Shown here: one piece after another, positions 1 to 7,603 of the stretch
How the letters are laid out: every line of letters begins with the position of its first letter
Position numbering within the stretch: position 1 is the first letter of the stretch
DNA from: Desulfobacteraceae bacterium UBA5616
GTDB taxonomy: Bacteria > Desulfobacterota > Desulfobacteria > Desulfobacterales > UBA5616
DNA: 22,961 bases
NCBI GenBank assembly: GCA_002423615.1
Contig: DIKO01000075.1
Coordinates: forward strand, 1-22,961
Reading direction: 5' to 3'
Translations under genes and position numbers: made by a program
Notes under the pieces: model-generated
The model's database searches: none
What the model saw: only the letters and a program-made list of their open reading frames with translations
Told to the model about the DNA's origin: nothing

Positions 1-726
1 GCCGCCGAAACCGCCGCCGCCGCCCCAACCGCCGCCGCCGCGTCGTCCTCCCATGGCGGAAAGCAGCATCATGGTGATCAGTGCACGGGGATGGCGGATA
101 AACATATAAACCAGGAAAAGAAGAAACAACAGACCGAATATTTTGCTGAACGGCCCCCCTGGTTTTTGGCCCGACGGATATCCCGCGTTCGGTTTAATCT
201 CGGGCATGCCGGTGATGGACACGCCGGAATCCGCCGCGACGGCATTGATCAGGACAAGGGATGCCGCGTAAATTCCTCCGGAATAATCGCCTTTCCTGAA
301 ATAAGGAACCAGGTAATTTCTGCCCACTTCCCCGACAAAACTATCGGGAAGGGGGCCTTCCAGACCATACCCCACTTCAATCCTGTATTTTTTATCCCCC
401 ACCGCCACCACGAACAGCAGTCCGTTATCCTTACCGGCCCGGCCCAGTTTCCATTTGTCATGGGCCAGGGTGATGGAAAAATCTTCCAGGGACTCACCTT
501 CAAGGTTTTCAACGGTCAGGACAATCATCTGGGCGCCGGTTTTCTGCTCCAGCTCCAGGAGGTATGCGTTCAACCGGGTTTCGGCAGGGTCTTCGATAAT
601 TCCGGCAAGGTCCACTACGTAATGTTCCGGCATCTCCGGAACATTCACGGCAAAGCTGCCGGTCGTAACGGCAAGGACGAAAAACAGGGCCACACATATC
701 ACCGGGAGCCTTTGCCTAGAGGTCAT
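1..726 (-). CDS. TPM-domain (YgcG-type) exported membrane protein, 3' end cut by window edge
   Basis: I translated this frame by hand. It is open from an ATG at 726 to the left edge (242 codons, no stop seen). Residues 1-26 look like a signal peptide (basic start, hydrophobic core, cleavage after SFA). Residues about 30-155 match the TPM/YgcG domain, with its DLAGII, KTGAQMIVLTV, NGLLFVVAVGDKKYRIEVG and GLEGPLPD blocks. A hydrophobic segment follows at about 196-225, then a Gly-rich tail (GGRRGGGGWGGGG) typical of the family. TPM proteins are small extracytoplasmic domains linked to envelope or photosystem upkeep; the bacterial role is poorly known. The start overlaps the upstream gene's stop by 11 nt, which implies translational coupling. 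The real C-terminus lies outside the window. The domain call is firm; the function is not. Confidence 0.88.
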   Translation of the reverse strand, partial: MTSRQRLPVICVALFFVLAVTTGSFAVNVPEMPEHYVVDLAGIIEDPAETRLNAYLLELEQKTGAQMIVLTVENLEGESLEDFSITLAHDKWKLGRAGKDNGLLFVVAVGDKKYRIEVGYGLEGPLPDSFVGEVGRNYLVPYFRKGDYSGGIYAASLVLINAVAADSGVSITGMPEIKPNAGYPSGQKPGGPFSKIFGLLFLLFLVYMFIRHPRALITMMLLSAMGGRRGGGGWGGGGGFGG

Positions 727-1447
727 CGACAATATCCCCCAGTTTCCGGATGGCGGCGTAATACCCCTCAAAAATATCGGTCAGTTGGGAAATGGAAAGC
801 CTGCCCCGTTCTTTCTTCTGTTTCAACACCCGACTGAAAACATCCACATTCACGCCGGTGGCCTTCTCAAGTGCGCCCAGCACGTCATGGTATAAAACAG
901 GGGGCTCCCCACCCTTCAGGAAAATGATTCCCCTGAAAAGCGGCATATATCCTGAAAAAGACGTGATGAACTCCTCGGTGAGAATACCGGCATCTCCGGC
1001 AGCCTTCAGAAAATGCTGCCGGAGGCCGATCAGTCTGGTTTTCAATTCCCGCTCGCAGTGGCGCCGCAGATCGGGAATCTGAATAACAATATCATTAAAA
1101 ATGTCCTCTCCTTTCACGCAGTGATGCAGGAGCTTGATATTCAGAAATTCCAGCGGGAAGACATCCAGGGATTTTTTCACAAATTCCGGTGTCATGATCA
1201 AAGGAGCGGCAATGCCTTTTTTACCGTATTTTTTGCCCAGGGGGGCGAGCCATTCCAGCAGGTGCAGATCCATCTGAAGAAGCACCAGCAACGAATTGAT
1301 GTCTGAATGTTTCGGATCATAATCCTGCGTCAGAGCGCTTCCGGTAATTAAAACCGAATGCAGGTTATCGCCGGCATGGGATGAAATTTCCTCCATGAAC
1401 GGCTCAAACCGTTTTTGAATGTCTCTTTCAATCAGCGGTTCAGTCAT
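716..1447 (-). CDS. Nucleotidyltransferase-fold protein with a degenerate active site
   Basis: A 243-residue protein of unknown function. Near the N-terminus, residues 35-56 (TGSALTQDYDPKHSDINSLL) resemble the Gly-Ser...Asp-x-Asp metal motif of the minimal nucleotidyltransferase fold. The second Asp is replaced by Asn (D49-I-N51), so catalysis may be weak or absent. The rest is mostly helical and carries no motif I recognise. A GGGAGAGG ribosome binding site lies just upstream of the ATG at 1447. The gene follows tpx by 49 nt on the same strand and overlaps the TPM gene by 11 nt, so the three are probably co-transcribed. It could be a regulatory or antitoxin-like nucleotidyltransferase relative, but nothing here proves that. 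Confidence 0.75.
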   Translation of the reverse strand: MTEPLIERDIQKRFEPFMEEISSHAGDNLHSVLITGSALTQDYDPKHSDINSLLVLLQMDLHLLEWLAPLGKKYGKKGIAAPLIMTPEFVKKSLDVFPLEFLNIKLLHHCVKGEDIFNDIVIQIPDLRRHCERELKTRLIGLRQHFLKAAGDAGILTEEFITSFSGYMPLFRGIIFLKGGEPPVLYHDVLGALEKATGVNVDVFSRVLKQKKERGRLSISQLTDIFEGYYAAIRKLGDIVDDL

Positions 1448-1496
1448 GCCCCTCTCCCTTATTCACAACACCGGCCGGTTCCCCGGGGAAAAAACC

Positions 1497-2003
1497 TCAT
1501 TTCTTCTTCAGCATGTTCAATGCAGCTTCGTAATCGGGTTCCTGCGCGATTTCCGGGACCAGTTCGGTGTAAATCACCTTTCCCCCGGCATCGATAATCA
1601 CCACGGCCCGGGCCATCAAACCGGCCAGGGGCCCGTCGATGATGCGCACACCGTAGGCTTTGCCGAAATCCTTGTTCCGGAGTTCGGATACGGAGATGAC
1701 GTCCTTAAGCCCTTCGGCACCGCAGAATCTGGCATGGGCAAAGGGCAGGTCCACCGAAACACAGAGTGCAACGGCATTCTCGTACCGGGTGATTTCACTG
1801 TTGAACTTCCGGACGGACATGGAACAGACCTCTGTATCCACGCTGGGAAAGATGTTGAGGACAACGGTCTTTCCGGCAAAATCCTTTAAGGAGACATCGG
1901 ATAAATCGGTTTTCGTCAATACAAAATCCGGCGCTTTCGAACCCTTTTCGGGCAAATCGCCGATGGTATTTATCGGGTTGTTTTTCAGTGTAATCTGTGC
2001 CAT
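1497..2003 (-). CDS. tpx: Thiol peroxidase (Tpx, atypical 2-Cys peroxiredoxin)
   Basis: A 168-residue protein, the usual Tpx length. Tpx reduces hydrogen peroxide and alkyl hydroperoxides in the cytoplasm with electrons from thioredoxin. The peroxidatic site is clear: FPSVDTEVCSMSVRKFN with Cys60, Thr57 and Arg65. The resolving cysteine is Cys94 in ARFCGAEGL. A third cysteine, Cys81, is not part of the standard pair. A strong AAGGAGG ribosome binding site precedes the ATG at 2003. The gene is head-to-head with the Nudix gene with only 38 bp between the start codons, so its promoter probably lies inside the Nudix coding region. A role in oxygen-stress defence fits an anaerobe. Confidence 0.96.
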   Translation of the reverse strand: MAQITLKNNPINTIGDLPEKGSKAPDFVLTKTDLSDVSLKDFAGKTVVLNIFPSVDTEVCSMSVRKFNSEITRYENAVALCVSVDLPFAHARFCGAEGLKDVISVSELRNKDFGKAYGVRIIDGPLAGLMARAVVIIDAGGKVIYTELVPEIAQEPDYEAALNMLKKK

Positions 2004-2041
2004 GTTTTCCTCCTTTTCATAACAGGTTAAAAGGACTTGAT

Positions 2042-2581
2042 ATGACCGCCGTGTTAAACAAAAGCGATTTCATTCACCAGGGCAGAGTGTTTAAACTATT
2101 CAGAGACAACGTCACCCTTCAAAACGGCGTTACCCTGGACCTGGACGTGATCCGCCATCCGGGCGCTTCAGCCATTGTGCCCGTAACGCACAACCACGAC
2201 ATCATCCTGATCAGACAGTATCGGTATGCTGCCGGGGATTTCATCTGGGAGATCCCCGCCGGGACCCTGGAGCCCGGGGAGTCTCCCCTTGTCTGCGCCG
2301 AGAGGGAACTCATTGAAGAAACCGGTTTTAAAGCCTCTGAATGGGAGAAGCTCGGTGAAATCATCCCGGTCCCCGGTTATTCCGACGAACGCATCCACCT
2401 GTTTCTGGCACGGGGGTTAAATCCCTCCCGCCAGAAACTGGACAGCGACGAAATCCTCGACGTTGAAATCCTGCCGTTTGATGATGCCCTGTCCATGATC
2501 CGCTCCGGGAAGATCATCGATGGAAAAACCATCACCGGTATTTTCCTGGCCCGGGATCGGGGATTTGGGAAAGAAACCTGA
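2042..2581 (+). CDS. Nudix hydrolase, ADP-ribose pyrophosphatase type
   Basis: A 179-residue protein. The Nudix box is intact at residues 74-96: Gly74, Glu80, Arg88-Glu89, Glu92-Glu93 and Gly95 in the pattern GX5EX7REUXEEXGU. The preceding text (IRQYRYAAGDFIWEIPAG) is typical of the ADP-ribose/ADP-sugar pyrophosphatase branch, which splits ADP-ribose to AMP and ribose 5-phosphate. I chose the ATG at 2042 because AAAAGGA lies just before it. An upstream in-frame ATG at 1997 would overlap tpx and add a non-conserved 15-residue tail. It is read away from tpx and converges on the DnaJ gene. The substrate is inferred from family resemblance only. Confidence 0.93.
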   Translation: MTAVLNKSDFIHQGRVFKLFRDNVTLQNGVTLDLDVIRHPGASAIVPVTHNHDIILIRQYRYAAGDFIWEIPAGTLEPGESPLVCAERELIEETGFKASEWEKLGEIIPVPGYSDERIHLFLARGLNPSRQKLDSDEILDVEILPFDDALSMIRSGKIIDGKTITGIFLARDRGFGKET

Positions 2582-2673
2582 GGCGTTTTCCGTTGTTCCG
2601 CGAATTCACTGTCAAAGATCAGGATGCCGTATCGGACACTATAGTCATGCAGATCCGTGACCTTGTCAACCCC

Positions 2674-3480
2674 TCATGTGGGTTTGAATCTGGACATCAT
2701 GTCCCTGATCCGCTTGGCCAGGGGCTTCTTCAGGCTCACCTTTAAATACAAATCCCCGGAATCAGCCCCCCCTTTACCCGAATCTCCCATGCCCGAAAGC
2801 CTTATCTTCTGGCCGTCCCTGATACCGGGGGGCACCTTCACGACAAGCTTTTTGCCCTGCTTCCGGTGAAAATACGCATAAGGGCCGCCCTTTTCAGCCT
2901 GCTCCGGGGTCAACCGAATGATGTCAAAACTATCCGACCCGTTTTCCGGAAGTTCAACCCCGCTGATTTTTTTGACGGCATATCGCGCGGCCTTGCCCAG
3001 AAGGCCATCGGCTTTGAACGGCATTTGTCCCCCGACCCGGGGTTTGCCGAAAGGCCCCGTAAATACAAATCCTTTGGCTGAAAACCCCGGCTTCTTGAAT
3101 TCGAAAGACCGGTACCCCTGGCCATAAACATCCTTGAAAATTTCGTCAAACCCACGAAAGCCGAAAGCCCTGGCCAGTTCTTCAAATACGGCGTTGATGT
3201 CCGAACCGCTGAAAATATCCTGTTCGGTGTAATTCTCCCGGAACCGGTCATAGGCCGATGAGCCGAACCGATCCCTCAACGCGTCGTAATCCTTCCTCTT
3301 GCCGGGATTGGACAAGACAGCGTAGGCTTCGTTGATTTTCTTCATTTTTTCAGCTGAGGCGTCGCCGGGGTTCTTGTCCGGATGATACTGAAAAGCCAGT
3401 TGCCGGTAGGCATCCTTGATCTGTTTGGCATCGGCCTGGGCGGAAACCCCCAGTGTGTCATAAAAATCTTGCTGTTCCAT
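2674..3480 (-). CDS. Short DnaJ/CbpA-like co-chaperone
   Basis: A 268-residue protein. The J domain is at residues 4-67 with the HPD motif at 33-35, which stimulates the DnaK ATPase. A Phe/Gly-rich linker follows (about 75-165). Only one DnaJ C-terminal beta domain is present (about 190-262: VVKVPPGIRDGQKIRLSGMG, then GDLYLKVSL). The CxxCxGxG zinc finger, the second C-terminal domain and the dimerisation tail are missing, so the protein is shorter than DnaJ (about 375 residues) or CbpA (about 305). It starts 32 nt after the HMG-CoA-lyase-like gene on the same strand and may be the last gene of the leucine operon. The upstream ribosome binding site is weak. A dedicated partner enzyme is possible but not shown. 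Confidence 0.88.
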   Translation of the reverse strand: MEQQDFYDTLGVSAQADAKQIKDAYRQLAFQYHPDKNPGDASAEKMKKINEAYAVLSNPGKRKDYDALRDRFGSSAYDRFRENYTEQDIFSGSDINAVFEELARAFGFRGFDEIFKDVYGQGYRSFEFKKPGFSAKGFVFTGPFGKPRVGGQMPFKADGLLGKAARYAVKKISGVELPENGSDSFDIIRLTPEQAEKGGPYAYFHRKQGKKLVVKVPPGIRDGQKIRLSGMGDSGKGGADSGDLYLKVSLKKPLAKRIRDMMSRFKPT

Positions 3481-3512
3481 GTCATTGTATTTCCGTTAAA
3501 AAGTGGTTTGAG

Positions 3513-4640
3513 TCAGTTTTCGGGAAACACCTGTCCGGGACTCTCCCCGAGACGTTCCTTGAGTTTTGCCAGACCCGGGCGGGCGAATTTCAGGTGACCC
3601 TGTTTCAACGTCCTGCCGTTGATGATCGCCTCGGATCTCAAACGTCGGCCGATGGTTCTTTCCATCTGTTTGCCCAGCCACAGAATCCGGTCCACATCAT
3701 AGCCGTGCTCAATTCCCATTTCATCGATCTGAACCAGGGTGTCCTCGAGCGTGACCAGACCCACGTACCGGGGGTCATCATAATAATATTCACCGGTTCC
3801 CTTCACCGGGCAATCGTCCATAAAATTGCTCGGCTGGCCCCCAATCCCACCCAGAGTGGCCTCGAACTGGGTGATACCGGCCTGAAGAGCGGCGAGTATC
3901 GACGCCGAAGCCACCCGTTTGGTTTCATGGAAGTGGGCGATATGCAGGCGGGTGTCCGGTATTTGATCAAGGACCATGGAAAAGTACCGGTACACATCAG
4001 GGGCTGAAGCGCTGCCGTCATGATCCGCATGTTCGACATCATGGGCCCCGATATCCAGCCACCTTTTGGTAAATTCCACCGCATCCTTCAACTCCGTGGC
4101 GCCGCCGATGGGGCTTCCCCAGATCGTACTCACCGTGCCGCACATCCGGATACCGGCATCCGCGCATTTTTGAATGCAGCGCTCGGCTTCTTTCCAGTAC
4201 TCCGGCAGTGTGGTACCGGAATTGGCAAAATGATGCTCCTCCTCGGTGGAGACCATCATCAAAATCCGATCCGGCCCGATGCCTTTTTCCCTCAGCAGAA
4301 TGGCACGGTCGACGGCTTTTTCACGGATGGTGACACAGGTCAGGGTGATGTCGTCATAATGAATGCCGTTTCTTTCGCATTTCCGTCTGAACCGGTCCCC
4401 GCGAAGATGGGCCAGCAGTTCCTCCGCATCCGTGAACTGCGGCATGATAAGGGGATTCCCCAGATTCGTGACTTCGATATCACGGCACCCGGCCAGAATC
4501 AGCTCTTCCAGGTAATATTTCTTGGCCATAGTGGAGATGAATTTTTCTTCGTGCTGAAATCCGTCGCGAATGGTGATGTCACCGATGGTCACTTTTTTGG
4601 GCATCCGGGGAAATATCTTCCAGTAATCATATTCCGTCAT
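3513..4640 (-). CDS. HMG-CoA lyase-like DRE-TIM enzyme (probable 3-hydroxy-3-methylglutaryl-CoA cleavage)
   Basis: A 375-residue HMGL-like protein; the classic HMG-CoA lyase has about 300. Context suggests cleavage of HMG-CoA to acetyl-CoA and acetoacetate, the step after methylglutaconyl-CoA hydratase. The N-terminal Arg25-Asp26 in DITIRDGFQ corresponds to the catalytic RDGLQ, and His236-x-His238 in IAHFHETKRV are the metal ligands. The usual catalytic cysteine in GGxGGCP is missing: residues 264-270 read GGIGGQP, with Gln269. The nearest cysteine is Cys277. The Asn metal ligand of GNxATED also appears replaced (GLVTLED). I chose the ATG at 4640 (GGAAAGGAA upstream) over an in-frame start at 4763 that runs into the hydratase gene. 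The fold is certain; the reaction is inferred from neighbours and may differ. Confidence 0.82.
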   Translation of the reverse strand: MTEYDYWKIFPRMPKKVTIGDITIRDGFQHEEKFISTMAKKYYLEELILAGCRDIEVTNLGNPLIMPQFTDAEELLAHLRGDRFRRKCERNGIHYDDITLTCVTIREKAVDRAILLREKGIGPDRILMMVSTEEEHHFANSGTTLPEYWKEAERCIQKCADAGIRMCGTVSTIWGSPIGGATELKDAVEFTKRWLDIGAHDVEHADHDGSASAPDVYRYFSMVLDQIPDTRLHIAHFHETKRVASASILAALQAGITQFEATLGGIGGQPSNFMDDCPVKGTGEYYYDDPRYVGLVTLEDTLVQIDEMGIEHGYDVDRILWLGKQMERTIGRRLRSEAIINGRTLKQGHLKFARPGLAKLKERLGESPGQVFPEN

Positions 4641-4662
4641 TTGATGAATTCCTTTCCCTTTT

Positions 4663-5460
4663 CTATTCTCCCTTGAACACGGGTTTCCGTTTCTCGGCAA
4701 AGGCGGCCAGGGCTTCCAGCCGGTCTTTTGTGGGAATGGTATGGGCATAGGCCATGGATTCAAGGGGAAGCGCGACGCCGAGTGAGATTTCCGTGCCGTA
4801 ATTCAAGGCGAATTTCGCCTGCTGGACGGCGATGGGGCCGTTGGCGGCGATTTCTCCTGCAAGGGAGGATGCTTCTTCCATGAGATGTTCCGGTTCCGCC
4901 ACACGGTTCACCAGGCCGATGCGAAGCGCCTCATGTGCGTCAATACGCCGGGCCGTGTAGATCAGTTCCTTTGCCTTGGCCACGCCCACAATCCGGGGAA
5001 GCCGCTGGGTGCCGCCGCCGCCGGGGATAACGGCCAGGCTGGTTTCCGTCAGCCCCATAACGGCCGTGGATGATGCCACCCTGAGATCACAGGCAAGGGC
5101 CAGTTCCGTTCCGCCGCCGAGAGCAAACCCGTTTATCGCGGCAATAACGGGAACCCTTATGTTTTCAACCGATATCATGGTTTCCCGAATGGCGGCGATA
5201 AAGCGCCTGACTTCGGTCTCGGACATGCCCCGCCTTTCCGTTAAATCCGCGCCCACGCTGAAGGCGGTTTTTTTCCCCGGCCCCGGTGCCGCCCCCGTGA
5301 TAATGACGACCCTGACGGCATCATCGAAAGCTGCCTCCTCCGCCTCACGCTTCAAGGCTCTGATCATCTCAAAATTCAGGCAGTTCATGGCCTGGGGCCG
5401 GTTTAACGTCAGGACCAGAATGCCGTCATCCCGTTTGTCTTTTATCAAGGTATCGGACAT
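4663..5460 (-). CDS. Methylglutaconyl-CoA hydratase (AUH-type enoyl-CoA hydratase)
   Basis: A 265-residue crotonase-family protein. It would hydrate 3-methylglutaconyl-CoA to HMG-CoA in leucine breakdown. Both catalytic glutamates are present: Glu119 in ALGGGTEL and Glu139 in GLTETSLAVIPGGGGTQ. The oxyanion hole is AFSVGADL (66-73) with Gly116. The segments LAVIPGGGGTQRLPR, AKELIYTAR and the ending YAHTIPTKDRLEAL...KGE recall human AUH as I remember it, which points to methylglutaconyl-CoA rather than crotonyl-CoA. It lies 18 nt after the acetoacetyl-CoA synthetase gene and 22 nt before the lyase gene, clearly within one operon. A GGGAG ribosome binding site precedes the ATG. Confidence 0.93.
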   Translation of the reverse strand: MSDTLIKDKRDDGILVLTLNRPQAMNCLNFEMIRALKREAEEAAFDDAVRVVIITGAAPGPGKKTAFSVGADLTERRGMSETEVRRFIAAIRETMISVENIRVPVIAAINGFALGGGTELALACDLRVASSTAVMGLTETSLAVIPGGGGTQRLPRIVGVAKAKELIYTARRIDAHEALRIGLVNRVAEPEHLMEEASSLAGEIAANGPIAVQQAKFALNYGTEISLGVALPLESMAYAHTIPTKDRLEALAAFAEKRKPVFKGE

Positions 5461-5478
5461 AATTGATGATCTCCCGTT

Positions 5479-7434
5479 TTAATCTTCTTTCAGTTCAACC
5501 AGATCAGAAAAATAATCAAGGGATTCCGGATTGATCAGGGCGTCCCTGTTCAGCACCGGCTTCCCTTCAACCGTTTTTTTCACGGCCAGCTCCACTTTTT
5601 TCATGTTCAGGGTATAAGGGATATCGGGAACAGCCAGTATTTTGGCGGGAACATGGCGCGGCGATGCATTTTTCAGAATGGCCGTTCTTATCCGGGTTTT
5701 TAACCGGTCATTCAGGGCGTGTCCTTTCAGCATCTTGACAAACAGAATGACCCGGATATCGTTTTTCCAGGATTGGCCGATGACCAGGCTATCTTCAATT
5801 TCGGGAAACTGTTCTACCTGGCGGTAAATTTCCGCCGTTCCGATGCGGACGCCCCCCGGGTTCAAGGTGGCGTCCGACCGGCCGTAAATGACGATGCCTC
5901 CGCGGTCGTTGATTTTGATATAGTCACCGTGGCGCCAGACCCCCGGGTAGACGTCGAAATAGGCGCTGCGGTATTTTTCGCCGGCGGGATCATCCCAGAA
6001 GTAGACCGGCATGGACGGGGCGGGCGACGTGCAGACCAGCTCGCCCAGTTCATTTATAACGGAACGGCCGGTTTCGTCAAAAGCATGAACATTCATGCCA
6101 AGCGCCCGGCATTGAATTTCTCCGGCATGGACCGGTCCCATGGGATTCCCCGCGACAAAACAACCGTTGATATCCGAACCTCCGGAGATGGAGGACAGCC
6201 GGAGATCCTTTTTGACCGTGTCGTAGATGAATTCAAATCCCTCCTCTGAAAGGGGGCCGCCCGTGGACAGCACTGTTTTCAGAGCACTTAGATCATATTC
6301 TTCCTTTGCAATGAAACCGGAATTCTGCAGGGCGCTGATGTACCCCGCGCTGATCCCCATGACGGATATTTTTTCATCCCGGGCCATTTTCCATAAGGAC
6401 CCGGGTGAGGGATAAAACGGGTTTCCATCATAGAGCACAACGGTCGCGCCGGTTGCCAGGGAACTCACCAGCCAGTTCCACATCATCCACCCGCAGGTGG
6501 TAAAATAGAAGATGGTTTCCTCCCTCTTCAAATCCGTATGCAGGACCAGTTCCTTCAGGTGGTTGATGAGAACGCCCCCTGCGCTCTGGACCATGCACTT
6601 GGGAAGTCCCGTGGTGCCCGAGGAGTACATGATGTACAGGGGGTGATCAAAGGGAAGTTGTTCGAAATGTATTTCAGAAGGGGTGGTGCCGGATAGAAAT
6701 GCATCATACCGCACAGCCCGGCTAACAGTGCGGATGTCGGGAAAAGGCGCCGTATAGGGAACAACGATGACGTTTTCGATGGACGGCAGTTCCTGGATGA
6801 TACCGGAGATCCTTTCAAGGCAGTCAAAGGTTTTGCCTTTAAAAAAATACCCGTCCGCCGTAAAAAGGATCTTCGGCCGGATCTGGGAAAACCGGTCCAG
6901 TACGCCTTTGATACCGAAATCCGGGGAACATGAAGACCATATGGCCCCCAGACTGGTTGCGGCAAGCATGGCCACAACCGTCCGGGGAATATTGGGCATG
7001 AACCCCGCAACCCGGTCGCCGGGTCTGACGCCGGCGTTTTTCAGAGATGCCGCCAGCCTTGCGACTTCATCGTATAACGCTGCATAGGTCATTCTTTCCG
7101 GGGGCTGCGTTTCGCTTCTGAAGATCAGGGCAATGCGATCATCCCGGTGCCTCAGGAGGTTTTCGGCAAAATTGAGCCGCGCTCCCTTGAACCATTGGGC
7201 CCCCGGCATTTTCTTCTCATTGTCGACCACAATTTCCCAGGGTGTGGAAGACTTGATCCGGCAAAAATCCCACACCTCTTTCCAGAAATCGGATAAATGG
7301 CTGACCGACCATTGCCACAGGGCCTCGTAGGATTCGAACTGCTGGTGGTAACGGGCGTTCACCTGCGACATGAAGGCGTACATGTTGGACGCTGTCACGT
7401 CTTCAACTGAAGGTGTCCATAATCGTCTGGCCAT
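5479..7434 (-). CDS. Acetoacetyl-CoA synthetase (acetoacetate-CoA ligase)
   Basis: A 651-residue ANL-superfamily ligase, the normal length for acetoacetyl-CoA synthetases. It would activate acetoacetate with ATP and CoA, recovering the second lyase product. The phosphate loop YSSGTTGLPK is at 270-279, WMMWNWLVSSLATGA follows, and the conserved GRSDATLNPGGVRIGTAEIYR block is typical of this subfamily. The C-terminal catalytic lysine lies in NMKKVE (about 610-615). I chose the ATG at 7434 because GAGGAGAAG lies just upstream. The frame stays open to 7635, but that stretch crosses two palindromic repeats and the end of the carboxyltransferase gene and shows no family resemblance. The 169-nt gap to the upstream gene is the largest in the operon. 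Confidence 0.95.
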   Translation of the reverse strand: MARRLWTPSVEDVTASNMYAFMSQVNARYHQQFESYEALWQWSVSHLSDFWKEVWDFCRIKSSTPWEIVVDNEKKMPGAQWFKGARLNFAENLLRHRDDRIALIFRSETQPPERMTYAALYDEVARLAASLKNAGVRPGDRVAGFMPNIPRTVVAMLAATSLGAIWSSCSPDFGIKGVLDRFSQIRPKILFTADGYFFKGKTFDCLERISGIIQELPSIENVIVVPYTAPFPDIRTVSRAVRYDAFLSGTTPSEIHFEQLPFDHPLYIMYSSGTTGLPKCMVQSAGGVLINHLKELVLHTDLKREETIFYFTTCGWMMWNWLVSSLATGATVVLYDGNPFYPSPGSLWKMARDEKISVMGISAGYISALQNSGFIAKEEYDLSALKTVLSTGGPLSEEGFEFIYDTVKKDLRLSSISGGSDINGCFVAGNPMGPVHAGEIQCRALGMNVHAFDETGRSVINELGELVCTSPAPSMPVYFWDDPAGEKYRSAYFDVYPGVWRHGDYIKINDRGGIVIYGRSDATLNPGGVRIGTAEIYRQVEQFPEIEDSLVIGQSWKNDIRVILFVKMLKGHALNDRLKTRIRTAILKNASPRHVPAKILAVPDIPYTLNMKKVELAVKKTVEGKPVLNRDALINPESLDYFSDLVELKED

Positions 7435-7469
7435 CACTTCTCCTCTTCCCTGGGTAGATATCCCGAAAT

Positions 7470-7500
7470 GATGGGTTGCGCTACGCTTCACCCATCCTAC
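7470..7500 (-). repeat. Palindromic dispersed repeat, copy 1
   Basis: The sequence runs GATGGGTTGCGC...CACCCATCCTAC, an imperfect hairpin with ATGGGT/ACCCAT arms. It is the minus-orientation copy of a family seen six times in this window and forms an inverted pair with the copy at 7527. The pair sits between the carboxyltransferase and acetoacetyl-CoA synthetase genes, inside the leucine operon. Confidence 0.85.
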
Positions 7501-7526
7501 AACGACGTCACAGCAATTGTGAAAAT

Positions 7527-7556
7527 GTAGGATGGGTGGAGCTTGCGGAACCCATC
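7527..7556 (+). repeat. Palindromic dispersed repeat, copy 2
   Basis: GTAGGATGGGTGGAGC followed by TTGCGGAACCCATC, with GATGGGT/ACCCATC-type arms. It is the plus-orientation partner of copy 1, 26 bp away. Its closest relative here is copy 5 at 20328, which differs at one position (GCTTGCGG versus GCCTGCGG). Confidence 0.85.
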
Positions 7557-7603
7557 GGTTCCCCGTTCCATACTCCGCCAATGATGCTCCCCGGCCTTCT
7601 CCA

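Noticed and set aside
1..55. GCC-rich triplet repeat at the left edge as a microsatellite
   Set aside because: It encodes the Gly-rich tail that is normal for this TPM protein family.
249..697. Two short minus-strand open frames inside the TPM gene
   Set aside because: They are out-of-frame shadows; the continuous frame from 726 to the left edge carries the family motifs.
91..837. Plus-strand open frame (248 codons) at the left end
   Set aside because: It lies opposite the TPM-domain gene, whose signal peptide and domain blocks are clear on the minus strand.
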